In this document: piece after piece, positions 42,311 through 50,764 of the stretch | How positions within the stretch are numbered: position 1 is the stretch's first letter | Layout of the letters: every line of letters starts with the position of its first letter | Assembly (NCBI RefSeq): GCF_023074055.1 | Contig: NZ_JADPKR010000085.1 | Location: 1 to 64,000 of the forward strand | DNA length: 64,000 bases | Source: Bradyrhizobium sp. 141 | GTDB taxonomy: Bacteria > Pseudomonadota > Alphaproteobacteria > Rhizobiales > Xanthobacteraceae | Direction of reading: 5' to 3' | Notes under the pieces: generated by a model | Databases searched by the model: none | The model's input: the letters and a program-made list of their open reading frames with translations, nothing else | Told to the model about the DNA's origin: nothing | Made by a program: the position numbers and the translations under genes

Positions 42311-43782
42311 CCGATTTGACATCGCTGACGCTCGCCGAGGCCCGCAAGGGTCTCGCCGACAAGACTTTCACGTCCCTCGAGCTGACCGACGCGCACCTTT
42401 CCGCGATCGAAGCCGCGCGCGTGCTCAATGCCTTCGTGATGGAGACGCCGGACCAGGCGCGCGACATGGCGAAGGCCGCAGACGACAAGATCGCGAGGGG
42501 TGAGGGCGGTCCGCTCGCCGGCGTCCCGCTCGGCATCAAGGACCTGTACGCGACCAAAGGCGTGCGCACCACGGCGTGTTCAAAGATCCTCGGCAATTTC
42601 GTGCCGACCTATGAGTCCACGGTCACCTCGCAGCTCTGGCGCGACGGTGCGGTGATGCTCGGCAAGCTCAACAATGACGAGTTCGCGATGGGCTCAGCCA
42701 ACGAGACCTCCTGCTTCGGCCCCGTCGGCAATCCCTGGCGGCGCGAGGGAAGCAACACCACGCTGGTGCCGGGCGGCTCGTCCGGCGGTTCGGCCTCGGC
42801 CGTGGCGGCGCTGCTGTGCATGGGTGCGACCGCGACCGACACCGGCGGATCGATCCGCCAGCCGGCGGCGTTCACCGCGACCGTCGGTATCAAGCCGACC
42901 TATGGCCGCTGCTCGCGCTGGGGCATCGTCGCCTTTGCCTCCTCGCTCGACCAGGCAGGGCCGATCGCGCGCAGCGTGCGCGACAGCGCGATGCTGCTGC
43001 GTTCGATGGCAGGGCACGATCCAAAGGACACGACCTCCGTTGACGTTGCCGTGCCGGACTATGAGGCCGCGATCGGCAAGTCCGTGAAGGGCATGAGGAT
43101 CGGTATCCCCAAGGAGTATCGTCTCGACGGCATGCCGGCCGAGATCGAGAAGCTGTGGAGTGAGGGTGCGGCCTGGCTGAAGGCGGCCGGCGCCGAGCTG
43201 GTCGAGGTGTCGCTGCCGCACACCAAATACGCGCTGCCGGCCTATTACATCGTGGCGCCGGCGGAGGCGTCCTCCAACCTCGCGCGCTACGACGGCGTGC
43301 GCTACGGCTTGCGCGAGCAGGGTAAGAACATCATCGAGCAGTACGAGAACACCCGCGCCGAAGGTTTTGGTGCCGAGGTGCGCCGCCGCGTCATGATTGG
43401 CACCTATGTGCTCTCGGCCGGCTATTATGATGCGTATTACTTGCGTGCCCAGAAGGTGCGCACGCTGATCAAGAAGGATTTTGAGGATTGCTTCGCGAGG
43501 GGCGTCGACGCGATCCTGACGCCGGCGACGCCGTCGGCGGCCTTCGGCATCGGCGAGAAGGGCGGTGCCGATCCGGTCGAGATGTACCTCAACGACATCT
43601 TCACGGTGACCGTGAACATGGCGGGCCTGCCCGGCATCGCCGTGCCCGCCGGCAAGGACGCGCAAGGTCTGCCGCTCGGCCTGCAGCTGATCGGACGGCC
43701 CTTCGACGAGGAGACGCTGTTCTCTCTCGGCGAGGTGATCGAGCAGGCGGCCGGCCGCTTCACGCCCGCGAGGTGGTGGTGA
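42307..43782 (+). CDS. gatA: Glu/Asp-tRNA amidotransferase subunit A
   Basis: The 491-residue amidase-signature subunit releases ammonia from glutamine for transfer to mischarged tRNA. The Lys is in PLGIKDLYATKGV (near 78), and the Ser-cisSer signature GGSSGGSASAVAALLCMGA and TDTGGSIRQPA are intact. The length is normal. It is coupled at both ends: its start overlaps the 70-residue gene and its stop overlaps the GTG of the 99-residue gene. Confidence 0.97.
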   Translation: MTDLTSLTLAEARKGLADKTFTSLELTDAHLSAIEAARVLNAFVMETPDQARDMAKAADDKIARGEGGPLAGVPLGIKDLYATKGVRTTACSKILGNFVPTYESTVTSQLWRDGAVMLGKLNNDEFAMGSANETSCFGPVGNPWRREGSNTTLVPGGSSGGSASAVAALLCMGATATDTGGSIRQPAAFTATVGIKPTYGRCSRWGIVAFASSLDQAGPIARSVRDSAMLLRSMAGHDPKDTTSVDVAVPDYEAAIGKSVKGMRIGIPKEYRLDGMPAEIEKLWSEGAAWLKAAGAELVEVSLPHTKYALPAYYIVAPAEASSNLARYDGVRYGLREQGKNIIEQYENTRAEGFGAEVRRRVMIGTYVLSAGYYDAYYLRAQKVRTLIKKDFEDCFARGVDAILTPATPSAAFGIGEKGGADPVEMYLNDIFTVTVNMAGLPGIAVPAGKDAQGLPLGLQLIGRPFDEETLFSLGEVIEQAAGRFTPARWW

Positions 43783-44078
43783 ATGTCGCCGCGTTCATCG
43801 CGAGCCTCGACGGCGCGGCGCCCGCACCGGACCTGAACGCGCCGCTGAGAGGTCTCTGGTGGGCCGCCAAGGGCGACTGGGACCGCGCGCACAAGATCGT
43901 TCAGGACGAGAGCAGCCGCGAGGCGGCCTGGGTGCATGCCTACCTGCACCGCGTCGAAGGCGATCTCGGCAATGCCGGCTACTGGTACCGCCAGGCCGGC
44001 CGGCCAGCGGCAAAGGATTCATTGGAAGCGGAGTGGGAGCGGATGGTTTCCGCGCTGCTCGGGGATGGAAAAGCATGA
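43779..44078 (+). CDS. Uncharacterised 99-aa protein in the gat operon
   Basis: The product starts from GTG and reads VNVAAFIASLDGAAPAPDL, with a TPR-like helical pair (RGLWWAAKGDWDRAHKIVQD then AWVHAYLHRVEGDLGNAGYW). GTGA and ATGA overlaps tie it to gatA and gatB. Such short genes between gatA and gatB occur in related Rhizobiales, but no function is known to me. A scaffold or assembly role is only a guess. Confidence 0.8.
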   Translation: MNVAAFIASLDGAAPAPDLNAPLRGLWWAAKGDWDRAHKIVQDESSREAAWVHAYLHRVEGDLGNAGYWYRQAGRPAAKDSLEAEWERMVSALLGDGKA

Positions 44079-45559
44079 ACGCGTCAGTCAGACAGGGAAA
44101 ACTGATCAAGGGCCAGACCGGCGACTGGGAAGTCGTGATCGGCATGGAGGTGCATGCTCAGGTCACTTCGCAGTCGAAACTGTTCTCCGGGGCCTCGACC
44201 GAATTCGGCGGCGAGCCCAACAGCCATGTCTCGCTGGTCGACGCGGCGATGCCGGGCATGCTGCCTGTCATCAACGCGGAGTGCGTCAGGCAGGCTGTCC
44301 GAACCGGGCTCGGCCTCAACGCCGCGATCAATTTGCGCTCGGTGTTCGACCGCAAGAACTATTTCTATCCTGACTCGCCGCAGGGCTACCAGATCAGCCA
44401 GTACAAGTCGCCGATCGTCGGCGAGGGCGACGTCGTCGTCGAACTGGACGGCGGCAAGGTAGCCACCATCGGTATCGAGCGGCTGCATCTGGAGCAGGAT
44501 GCAGGCAAATTGCTGCACGACCAGTCGCCGAGCATGTCCTTTGTCGACCTCAATCGCTGCGGCGTGGCGTTGATGGAGATCGTGTCAAAACCCGACATCC
44601 GCGATGCCGAGCAGGCCAAGGCCTATGTGACCAAGCTGCGCTCGATCCTGCGCTATCTCGGCACCTGCGACGGCGACATGGAGAAGGGAAGCTTGCGGGC
44701 CGACGTCAACGTCTCGGTGCGCAAGCCAGGCGGGCCGCTCGGCACCCGCTGCGAGATCAAGAACATGAACTCGATCACCTTCATCGGGCAGGCGATCGAG
44801 TACGAGGCGCGGCGCCAGATCGAGATCCTCGAGGACGGCGGCGCCATCGACCAGGAGACGCGACTCTACGACCCCAACAAGGGCGAGACGCGTTCGATGC
44901 GCTCCAAGGAAGAGGCGCATGACTATCGCTACTTCCCCGACCCCGACCTGCTGCCGCTGGAGTTCGACCAGGCGTTCGTCGACGCGCTGAAAGCGGAGCT
45001 GCCGGAGCTGCCTGACCAGAAGAAGACGCGCTTCGTCGCCGACTTCGGCCTGTCGGCCTATGACGCGAGCGTGCTGGTCGCCGAGCGCGAGAGCGCGGTG
45101 TTCTACGAGACCGTGCTCGACAGGCTCGCCAACCGCGCGCGCGACGGCAAGGTGGCGGCGAACTGGGTGATCAATGAGCTGTTCGGCCGTCTCAACAAGG
45201 AAGGCCGGGATATTACGGACTCTCCCGTCAACGCCGAGCAGCTGGCTGCGATCATCGACCTGATCGGCGAGGGCACGATCTCCGGCAAGATCGCCAAGGA
45301 TCTGTTCGAGATCGTCTGGCAGGAGGGCGGCGATCCCCGCGCGCTCGTGGAAAGCCGCGGCATGAAGCAGGTGACCGACCTATCGGCGATCGAGAAGGTG
45401 GTCGACGACATCATCGCAGCCAATCCCGACAAGGCCGCGCAGGTGAAGGACAAGCCGCAGTCGCTCGGCTGGTTCGTCGGCCAGGTGATGAAGGCGTCCG
45501 GCGGCAAGGCCAACCCGCAGAGCGTCAACGACCTGCTCAAGTCCAAGCTCGGCGTCTAG
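44075..45559 (+). CDS. gatB: Glu/Asp-tRNA amidotransferase subunit B
   Basis: The 494-residue subunit binds the tRNA acceptor end and phosphorylates the misacylated aminoacyl group. Family motifs are EVVIGMEVHAQVTSQSKLFS, YPDSPQGYQISQYKSPI, and RADVNVSVRKPGGPLGTRCE. The tail domain (KASGGKANPQSVNDLLKSKL) is the tRNA-binding YqeY-like end. The ATG overlaps the preceding stop (ATGA), and it is the last gene of the operon. Confidence 0.97.
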   Translation: MNASVRQGKLIKGQTGDWEVVIGMEVHAQVTSQSKLFSGASTEFGGEPNSHVSLVDAAMPGMLPVINAECVRQAVRTGLGLNAAINLRSVFDRKNYFYPDSPQGYQISQYKSPIVGEGDVVVELDGGKVATIGIERLHLEQDAGKLLHDQSPSMSFVDLNRCGVALMEIVSKPDIRDAEQAKAYVTKLRSILRYLGTCDGDMEKGSLRADVNVSVRKPGGPLGTRCEIKNMNSITFIGQAIEYEARRQIEILEDGGAIDQETRLYDPNKGETRSMRSKEEAHDYRYFPDPDLLPLEFDQAFVDALKAELPELPDQKKTRFVADFGLSAYDASVLVAERESAVFYETVLDRLANRARDGKVAANWVINELFGRLNKEGRDITDSPVNAEQLAAIIDLIGEGTISGKIAKDLFEIVWQEGGDPRALVESRGMKQVTDLSAIEKVVDDIIAANPDKAAQVKDKPQSLGWFVGQVMKASGGKANPQSVNDLLKSKLGV

Positions 45560-46126
45560 CGTCGCGCGTTCGAACGAGGTGACGAACACGCTTCGTCATC
45601 TCGCGATGGGTTCGCGACGCGACGTTCGCGTGCACCCTGGCGGTGAACTTCATCCTGATCGACGGCGATGCGGCGTCCGAATCGCCGTCACGCGATTCGC
45701 GCAAAACGGCGGCTTGAACACGCTTCGCCGGGCGCTCGCCCCGTTAGCCATGAAAATATTTTCGTTGCCAAAAATCGCGACTCAGAGTCCGCGGAACGCC
45801 TTCGCGAGGTGATCGCGCCCGTCGGGATAGGCGTCATCGCATCGATGATGCGCAATGCGTGAGTGCAGGAAAATACTTTCTGCATAGTGTTTTTATGCAA
45901 TCGCATCTGTCGCGAACATGCACGATGCACCCACTCCCTGCGATCACGCCAGCACCTCGTGCGGAGCACTCGCGTCGCGCTCGCCAAGCGCACGCGGCTT
46001 ACGCCGTCAACACTTCTTTAAGCGAGACGCTGTTTTTTTCGTGGTGTTGGTGTATTCGGGATGAGTGTGCACTCGATCCCCGACTGCATGCAGCGATTAG
46101 AGCCATCTCACACATCGGAGGGCAAC
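45560..46126. other. Gene-poor region after gatB
   Basis: No convincing gene is seen. At 45864-45884 the sequence TGCAGGAAAATACTTTCTGCA is an imperfect palindrome (arms TGCAG/CTGCA), which could be an operator. The last 150 bp are locally AT-rich with a run of seven T (46031-46037), and probably form the promoter of the Lys/Ala peptide. Confidence 0.4.
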
Positions 46127-46225
46127 ATGGCCAAGAAAGCTAAGAAGGCAAAGAAGGCGAAGAAGGCGAAGAGCGCAGTGAAGAAGACTGCGAAGAAGAC
46201 CCGCAAGGTCGCCAAGAAGAAGTAA
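46127..46225 (+). CDS. Lys/Ala-rich 32-aa basic peptide
   Basis: The peptide begins MAKKAKKAKKAKKAKS and ends RKVAKKK, with 19 Lys or Arg in 32 residues. Four tandem KKA-type units are written by 9-bp repeats of AAGAAGGCN. A strong ribosome site CGGAGGG lies 4 nt before the ATG, and a hairpin follows the stop. The composition resembles the C-terminal tails of histone H1-like bacterial proteins such as HC1/AlgP. A role in DNA or RNA compaction is inferred. It is too small for many gene callers. Confidence 0.75.
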   Translation: MAKKAKKAKKAKKAKSAVKKTAKKTRKVAKKK

Positions 46226-46241
46226 CTTCGCTTCTGAAGTT

Positions 46242-46264
46242 GCCGGCTCTTTAAATGAGCCGGC
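46242..46264 (+). terminator. Hairpin after the Lys/Ala peptide gene
   Basis: An 8-bp perfect stem GCCGGCTC/GAGCCGGC with loop TTTAAAT lies 16 bp past the stop. No T-run follows on the plus strand, so it may stabilise the 3' end rather than terminate by itself. Confidence 0.5.
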
Positions 46265-46775
46265 ACGTCATCAGCGCCTCCTAAAGGTTCTGGTCGACGA
46301 TAGAGGGTGTCGGCGAGACATCAGGTCAACGGTCGGATCGTTCTCTTTGACGGTCCGGCAGAAGAAACCAGTTTTCTTCGTTCGGTGCGGTTCTCCGTAA
46401 GGGGCTCCGCAATTTCACAGGCGGCCTTCGGGCCAACGTGAAATCTGATCCTGACGTGTTCGCCGACGCCCTCGTTCTCCTGAGGCCGGGGTATTGCCGG
46501 CATCCCTTTTCCCGACATTGCTGATCTGACCGCGACGTGGCCGCGCTGACGTCTTGCTCTGTCCTTGGGCAGGCGAGGGCGGCGGCTTGATTGCGATTTC
46601 GCACGCTGCATCGCCATTCGCGGTGTCATCGCCCGGCTGCGACCGGGCGATCCAGTACGCCGCGGCTTCTCGGTGGATGGCTGCTGCTTCTGAAAGACTG
46701 GGTCCCCCGCCTGCGTAGTGACGACGAAGAGCGGTGCGCAAAATGCTATAGGGCGCATCCCACCGCGCGCGATGG
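46265..46775. other. Gene-poor region with overlapping weak frames
   Basis: The stretch holds minus-strand open frames at 46321-46758 and 46415-46741, but both are Arg/Ser/Pro-rich without family features. One contains SEAAAIHREAAAYWIARSQ, which may be a decayed coding piece. No RNA gene was found. Confidence 0.35.
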
Positions 46776-46934
46776 TTATCGTTCTCCCAAAATCGCAGGG
46801 TAAACCGAATCTGAAGAATCGCGGAAGTGCCCGTCAGACAAGGGCTTCTCGAATTCTTCGCGCTCGCGTCGCGCGCTCGCGTTTACGTCTGCTTCATCGC
46901 GATACTTAAACTGCCATTCAAATTTGCCCGCCAT
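46776..46934 (-). CDS. Small hypothetical protein, 52 aa
   Basis: The product begins MAGKFEWQFKYRDEADVNAS and ends SVYPAILGER. TTGGAGGCG precedes the ATG at a spacing of 5 nt. It is charged and soluble with no recognisable domain. Its start is separated from a repeat by only about 45 bp. The good ribosome site favours a real gene. Confidence 0.5.
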   Translation of the reverse strand: MAGKFEWQFKYRDEADVNASARREREEFEKPLSDGHFRDSSDSVYPAILGER

Positions 46935-46980
46935 CATCGCCTCCAACAAGCCGGCAAACGGCATGGGGAGAGTTGAACAG

Positions 46981-47030
46981 CGCATGATCCCGGAAAAGTG
47001 GTTTTCCGGTTTTCCGGGAAGGATCATGCG
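46981..47030. repeat. Intergenic palindromic repeat, family D
   Basis: The arms CGCATGATCC and GGATCATGCG are perfect 10-bp inverted copies around GGAAAAGTGGTTTTCCGG and a mirror TTTTCCGGG. This unit is common in Rhizobiales intergenic DNA. Confidence 0.8.
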
Positions 47031-47095
47031 AAATCAGAGTTGGACGGGAGCCGCGCTCGGGGAACGAGGCGGCACAAGAAAAAAGGGGATGCGTG

Positions 47096-47362
47096 ATGTT
47101 TCAGGGTACTTTCGATATGGAGACGGCAACGCCGATCGACGCGAGCGCGCTGTCGGACGTGCTGTTCGAGCGCGGGATTTATTGGGCGAGCGGCCGCGCC
47201 GGCCTCGTCGATCTCATCGCCGCACATAAATGGTTCAACCTCGCCGCCCTGAAGGGCCGCAAGGACGCCGTGACGCTGCGCCAGGAAGTTGCCGGGCAGA
47301 TGTCGGAGGTCGAGATCTCGGCTGCGCAGCGTGAGGCGAGGGCGTGGGTTTCCGCCCACTGA
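47096..47362 (+). CDS. Sel1-like repeat protein, 88 aa
   Basis: The product begins MFQGTFDMETATPIDASALS. The block LFERGIYWASGRAGLVDLIA then AHKWFNLAALKGRKDA matches one Sel1-like repeat (G-x-x-Y-x-x-G ... A-x-x-W-x-x-x-A-A-x-x-G). Such proteins are often scaffolds or adaptors. Similar short proteins occur in Bradyrhizobium. AAAAGGGGA precedes the start; a GTG at 47093 is an alternative. Confidence 0.7.
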   Translation: MFQGTFDMETATPIDASALSDVLFERGIYWASGRAGLVDLIAAHKWFNLAALKGRKDAVTLRQEVAGQMSEVEISAAQREARAWVSAH

Positions 47363-47459
47363 ACCTCGGAAACGCATCCACACCCGTGTTCGCACGGGTG
47401 GGCCCGGTTGTCGCTGAATCAAGTTTCCTCGTCGTGCCGCCACATAAGACCCGAGCGGC

Positions 47460-47690
47460 ATGAGCGACCCCGACACGAATGGACGATGGCTGCCGATTCA
47501 GATCGCTCCCGATGAGTGCGACCTGGAACTCGGACGTCGGCACAAGACGGGGATTCTGGCCTGGTCGTTTCCGTGCCGGCGCAGGTCCGGCGTATGGTTC
47601 AGCACCTGGGCCGACGAAGCGGTGCTGATTTCGCCCTCGCACTGGCGGATCTGGCGGTTCCACCGCTCGACGCGGGCGCACATATATTAA
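47460..47690 (+). CDS. Hypothetical protein, 76 aa
   Basis: The product begins MSDPDTNGRWLPIQIAPDEC. A core DCDLELGRRHKTGILAWSF... and the near-C-terminal SPSHWRIWR look like a small family of Bradyrhizobium hypothetical proteins ending PTHWREW. Start and function are uncertain, and the ribosome site is weak. Confidence 0.45.
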   Translation: MSDPDTNGRWLPIQIAPDECDLELGRRHKTGILAWSFPCRRRSGVWFSTWADEAVLISPSHWRIWRFHRSTRAHIY

Positions 47691-47808
47691 GGATGGTGCG
47701 AATCGAGCTGAGCGCACCGCCCCGATCCCAGCGCCAGGCTTTCGCGCCGGCCTCACGATCGCTTTCAGGTGAAACGCACAGACCTTGATTGATTCTGCCG
47801 CTGGGTGG

Positions 47809-47898
47809 CGGAGAGGGAGGGATTCGAACCCTCGATACAGCTTGAGACCGTATGACGCTTTAGCAAAGCGTTGCCTTCAGCCACTCGGCCACCTCTCC
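47809..47898 (-). tRNA. tRNA-Ser (GCT anticodon)
   Basis: On the minus strand the acceptor stem GGAGAGG/CCTCTCC is perfect and the discriminator G is followed by an encoded CCA (47806-47808). The anticodon arm ACGCT-TTGCTAA-AGCGT gives anticodon GCT, which reads AGC/AGU serine codons. A long variable arm (CATACGGTCTCAAGCTGTATC region) is the serine-type class II feature, and the T loop GTTCGAATC is intact. Confidence 0.97.
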
Positions 47899-48137
47899 GG
47901 TGCGAGCCTTATGCATCTAATTGCTTGGGCCGGTCAATTTGGAAGCGTGTGTTTTCGCTCGAATATTCCCAACGATTTTCGAAACAGGACGGCTTGGCTC
48001 CCGGGGTGTGACGTAACGTTGCGAGAATGGGCGCAGAGGGGGAGCGTCAGGCACATGTCGAAGCATGGTTCCGCGTATGAGGACGTCCTTGCTCCGTGTA
48101 ACAGCTTGACTTTACTAGGAGATCCAATCCGGGCGCG

Positions 48138-48177
48138 GGAGATGGCCTGTCGAAAGTTCGAATCGCCCGTCTCCGCC
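48138..48177 (+). other. tRNA-like remnant (T-arm and acceptor stem)
   Basis: The 40-nt unit reads GGAGATGG, then CTGTCGAAAGTTCGAATC, then CCGTCTCCGCC. The ends pair as an 8-bp acceptor-like stem with one G-T wobble, and the T-loop GTTCGAATC is exact. D and anticodon arms are missing. It resembles a tRNA-Ser 3' half, possibly a relic of an integration event or a partial tRNA duplication. I cannot show a matching direct repeat at the intact tRNA-Ser. Confidence 0.4.
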
Positions 48178-48735
48178 GGCCGGCCGGCATAGTCCCGCCC
48201 TCTATAAAGAGTGTTCACTGCAGGCTGTTCGCCGCGCGCCCTGAGGCCGTGCCTGTGTCAGGCCGGGAATCGGCAGGGCAGGTAGATGCCTTCTCCTTCT
48301 CCATGAGTCTCCCTCTGATTCCACGATTCGAGCGCGTCGAAGCCCCTCCAGGCCACGTCCCCGCCTGCGGTGCCTTAAGTGAGGAACTTTGATGGCAGTC
48401 GGAACCGTCTCAAAAACATCAATCAAAACAATACGTTGCGAAGGCGGTTTGATCACATCTGCGTGTTATTTGTGCAACACCCGTCGGAAAACAAGCTCCA
48501 TGGGCCCGTTTCGAAGCGTTCTGTTGTTGTGTGTGCAAAGACGTTCGGTAATTGTGACTGAGCGACGGAGGGGGGCATCCCGAGGTCGTCCCGTTTAGGT
48601 CATTCGCTTAAGTCCCTCGCGTTCATGCGGGTGTGTCCGAAGACGCGAAGGAGCCCAAAGCGGTGATTTAGAGGGGGTTGGGGAATTGGCCGTCCGGTCA
48701 GTGACCTTCCCTGAAGAGCAACTTGGAGGTTTAAC
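48178..48735 (+). other. Upstream region of the porin gene
   Basis: No credible gene. A plus-strand frame at 48389-48598 is short and unconvincing. The last 200 bp should hold the porin promoter and a long untranslated leader; I could not fix a -35/-10 pair. GGAGG lies 8 nt before the porin ATG. Confidence 0.35.
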
Positions 48736-50307
48736 ATGAAGTTGGTTAAGAGCCTTTTGCTCGGCTCAGCGGCGGGTCTGATCGCCGTGGGCGGAGCGCA
48801 GGCAGCCGATCTCCCCGTGAAGGCCAAAGCGGTCGAATACGTGAAGATCTGCTCGCTGTACGGAGCCGGGTTCTACTACATCCCGGGCACCGACACCTGC
48901 ATCAAGCTGGGTGGTTATCTGCGCGCTGAAGTCGCGCTGAACACCAACTCGAGCTTCAGTGGTCAGCTGACGTCGAATAACGGTTCGCGTAACCGTCTGA
49001 CGAACTACTACACCATGCGCGCTCGTGAAGATCTCAACATCGACACGCGCACCGCGACCGAGTACGGCGTCGTCCGTACCTTCTTCGACGGCGTGTTCTC
49101 CTGGACCACCGGCAACTACGCCGGCACCGGCAGCGCGACCGGCACCACCGCCTACAGCGGCACGCTGGCGCTCAACACCTCCGGCGCCGCCCCGGCGCTC
49201 GTTGGTTCGTCGATCAACGGCACCGACGGCAACACCTCGGGCGGTTCGCTCGGCGTGTACTACGCCTTCATCCAGTTCGCCGGCTTCACCATGGGTAAGG
49301 CCGTGTCGCAGTTCGACGCGCCCTGGACCAACTATCCCGGCAACAACTTCGACAGCCTCGTCGGCGGCAGCGGCACGGTCACTGGTGTCAACCAGTTCAC
49401 CTACACCGCTGACTTCGGTCAGGGCGTGACGGCGTCGTTCTCGGCTGAAGATGCGACGGCCTACTACCAGGCCGGCAACCTGAACATGACCGGCGCGACT
49501 GCGACCGGCATGATCGGCGGCTCGTATGGCTCCAACGCCATCGGCGGCTCGCGTTCGCCGAACCTCGTCGGTATGGTCCGTGTCGACCAGGCCTGGGGTC
49601 TGTTCCAGGCGTCGGTTGCTGCGCATGACAACCACGTTGCCTACTACGGCGCCACCGAGCCGACTGGCCACCCCGACGACAAGTGGGGTTGGGCTGTTCA
49701 GCTCGCTCTGTCGATCAAGAACATCCCGACTGGTGCGGGTGACGTGATCAACATTTCGGGCGTCTACACCGACGGCGCGTCCCGCTACAACTTCCAGAAC
49801 CTGTCGGGCGGCAGCTACTCGATGTTCGGCAGCTCCGGCGTTGCCTACCAGAGCGTCGGCTTCGCCATCGCTCCGGACACCGTGTTCGTGACCGGCTCCT
49901 CGCAGGAGACTGTGAAGACCTGGGGCTTCCGTGGTGCTTACACCCACAACTGGGATCCCTACTGGAACACCGCGCTCTACGGTGCCTACGCTCAGGCGCA
50001 GTTCGGCTCGCTCGCCAAGACCACGCTTTGCGGCGCTGGCGGTGCAGGCGGCGTGTTCGGCGGTCTCGCCGGTGTGACGGGTTGTAATCCTGACTTCGCC
50101 ATCGGCCAGGTCGGTATCATCACCCGCTGGACCCCGGTCAAGAACCTGACGTTCTCGGCTGACCTCAACTGGACCCATCTCGACCAGAAGTACTCCGGTA
50201 CTGTTGGTTACGCTGGTGCCGGCACGACGGCCAAGCCGGCTGCCGTGTACGAGCTGAAGGATCAGGACACCATCACCCTGCTCCTCCGCGCTCAGCGCAA
50301 CTGGTAA
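48736..50307 (+). CDS. Omp2-type porin
   Basis: The 523-residue protein has a signal peptide (MKLVKSLLLGSAAGLIAVGG then AQAADLPVKA) and the porin_2 block YVKICSLYGAGFYYIPGTDT then CIKLGGYLRAEV, shared by Omp2/RopA proteins. Gly/Asn/Thr-rich beta segments and a C-terminal aromatic (QRNW) complete a 16-strand outer-membrane barrel. Its codon use is more biased than its neighbours (many GGC, AAC, ACC), as expected for an abundant protein. A terminator follows the stop. Confidence 0.95.
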   Translation: MKLVKSLLLGSAAGLIAVGGAQAADLPVKAKAVEYVKICSLYGAGFYYIPGTDTCIKLGGYLRAEVALNTNSSFSGQLTSNNGSRNRLTNYYTMRAREDLNIDTRTATEYGVVRTFFDGVFSWTTGNYAGTGSATGTTAYSGTLALNTSGAAPALVGSSINGTDGNTSGGSLGVYYAFIQFAGFTMGKAVSQFDAPWTNYPGNNFDSLVGGSGTVTGVNQFTYTADFGQGVTASFSAEDATAYYQAGNLNMTGATATGMIGGSYGSNAIGGSRSPNLVGMVRVDQAWGLFQASVAAHDNHVAYYGATEPTGHPDDKWGWAVQLALSIKNIPTGAGDVINISGVYTDGASRYNFQNLSGGSYSMFGSSGVAYQSVGFAIAPDTVFVTGSSQETVKTWGFRGAYTHNWDPYWNTALYGAYAQAQFGSLAKTTLCGAGGAGGVFGGLAGVTGCNPDFAIGQVGIITRWTPVKNLTFSADLNWTHLDQKYSGTVGYAGAGTTAKPAAVYELKDQDTITLLLRAQRNW

Positions 50308-50331
50308 GTTCGGTCTAACGACCTGACAGAG

Positions 50332-50365
50332 AGCCCTGGCGGGAAACCGCCGGGGCTTTTCTTTT
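50332..50365 (+). terminator. Rho-independent terminator of the porin gene
   Basis: An 11-bp stem AGCCCTGGCGG/CCGCCGGGGCT (one G-T pair) with a GAAA loop is followed by TTTTCTTTT. It ends the porin transcript. Confidence 0.95.
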
Positions 50366-50764
50366 GCCGCGGTGCTTGCTTTGCGCAATGGGTCAGGTTG
50401 GCCCGTCGTTCTCCATTGATCGGTCTTCGTTGCGACCTGATGGAGGCTATCGTGGGGAAGGGGATCTCCGCGCTTGCCCCCGACCGAGGCGCGCAGGGAG
50501 AACTGCCGTTGGCCAGCGTGGCCGTGCAAACGCCTCGCTGACCTGCCTTTGCAGCGGTAGCGTCCGGCGCCTTCATCTTCGCGCAGGCGGGGCAACGGCG
50601 AGCTTGCCGATCTGACCGCAGCTGTCGCAGCGCTCAAGGAGCGCGTCGAGGAAGGCTCGCCTGAGGACCGCACTTCGAGTGCTGGATATGCTTCGGCGGC
50701 TCAGGTCCAGCCAGGACAGCGCTCGCCGCCCATGCTCGCGGCAACGAATCGAGAGAGAGGATCG
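50366..50764. other. Intergenic region with a possible gene fragment
   Basis: No intact gene. One plus-strand frame (near 50592-50690) reads GNGELADLTAAVAALKERVEE, which looks like a coding relic but lacks a start. Nothing else stands out. Confidence 0.3.

Noticed and set aside
45579..45812. 77-residue frame after gatB
   Set aside because: Composition looks like non-coding GC-rich sequence, with no ribosome site.
46321..46758. 145-residue minus-strand open frame
   Set aside because: Arg/Ser/Pro-rich, no ribosome site, and overlaps an equally weak frame.
48389..48598. 69-residue plus-strand frame upstream of the porin
   Set aside because: No ribosome site or domain; more likely part of the porin leader.
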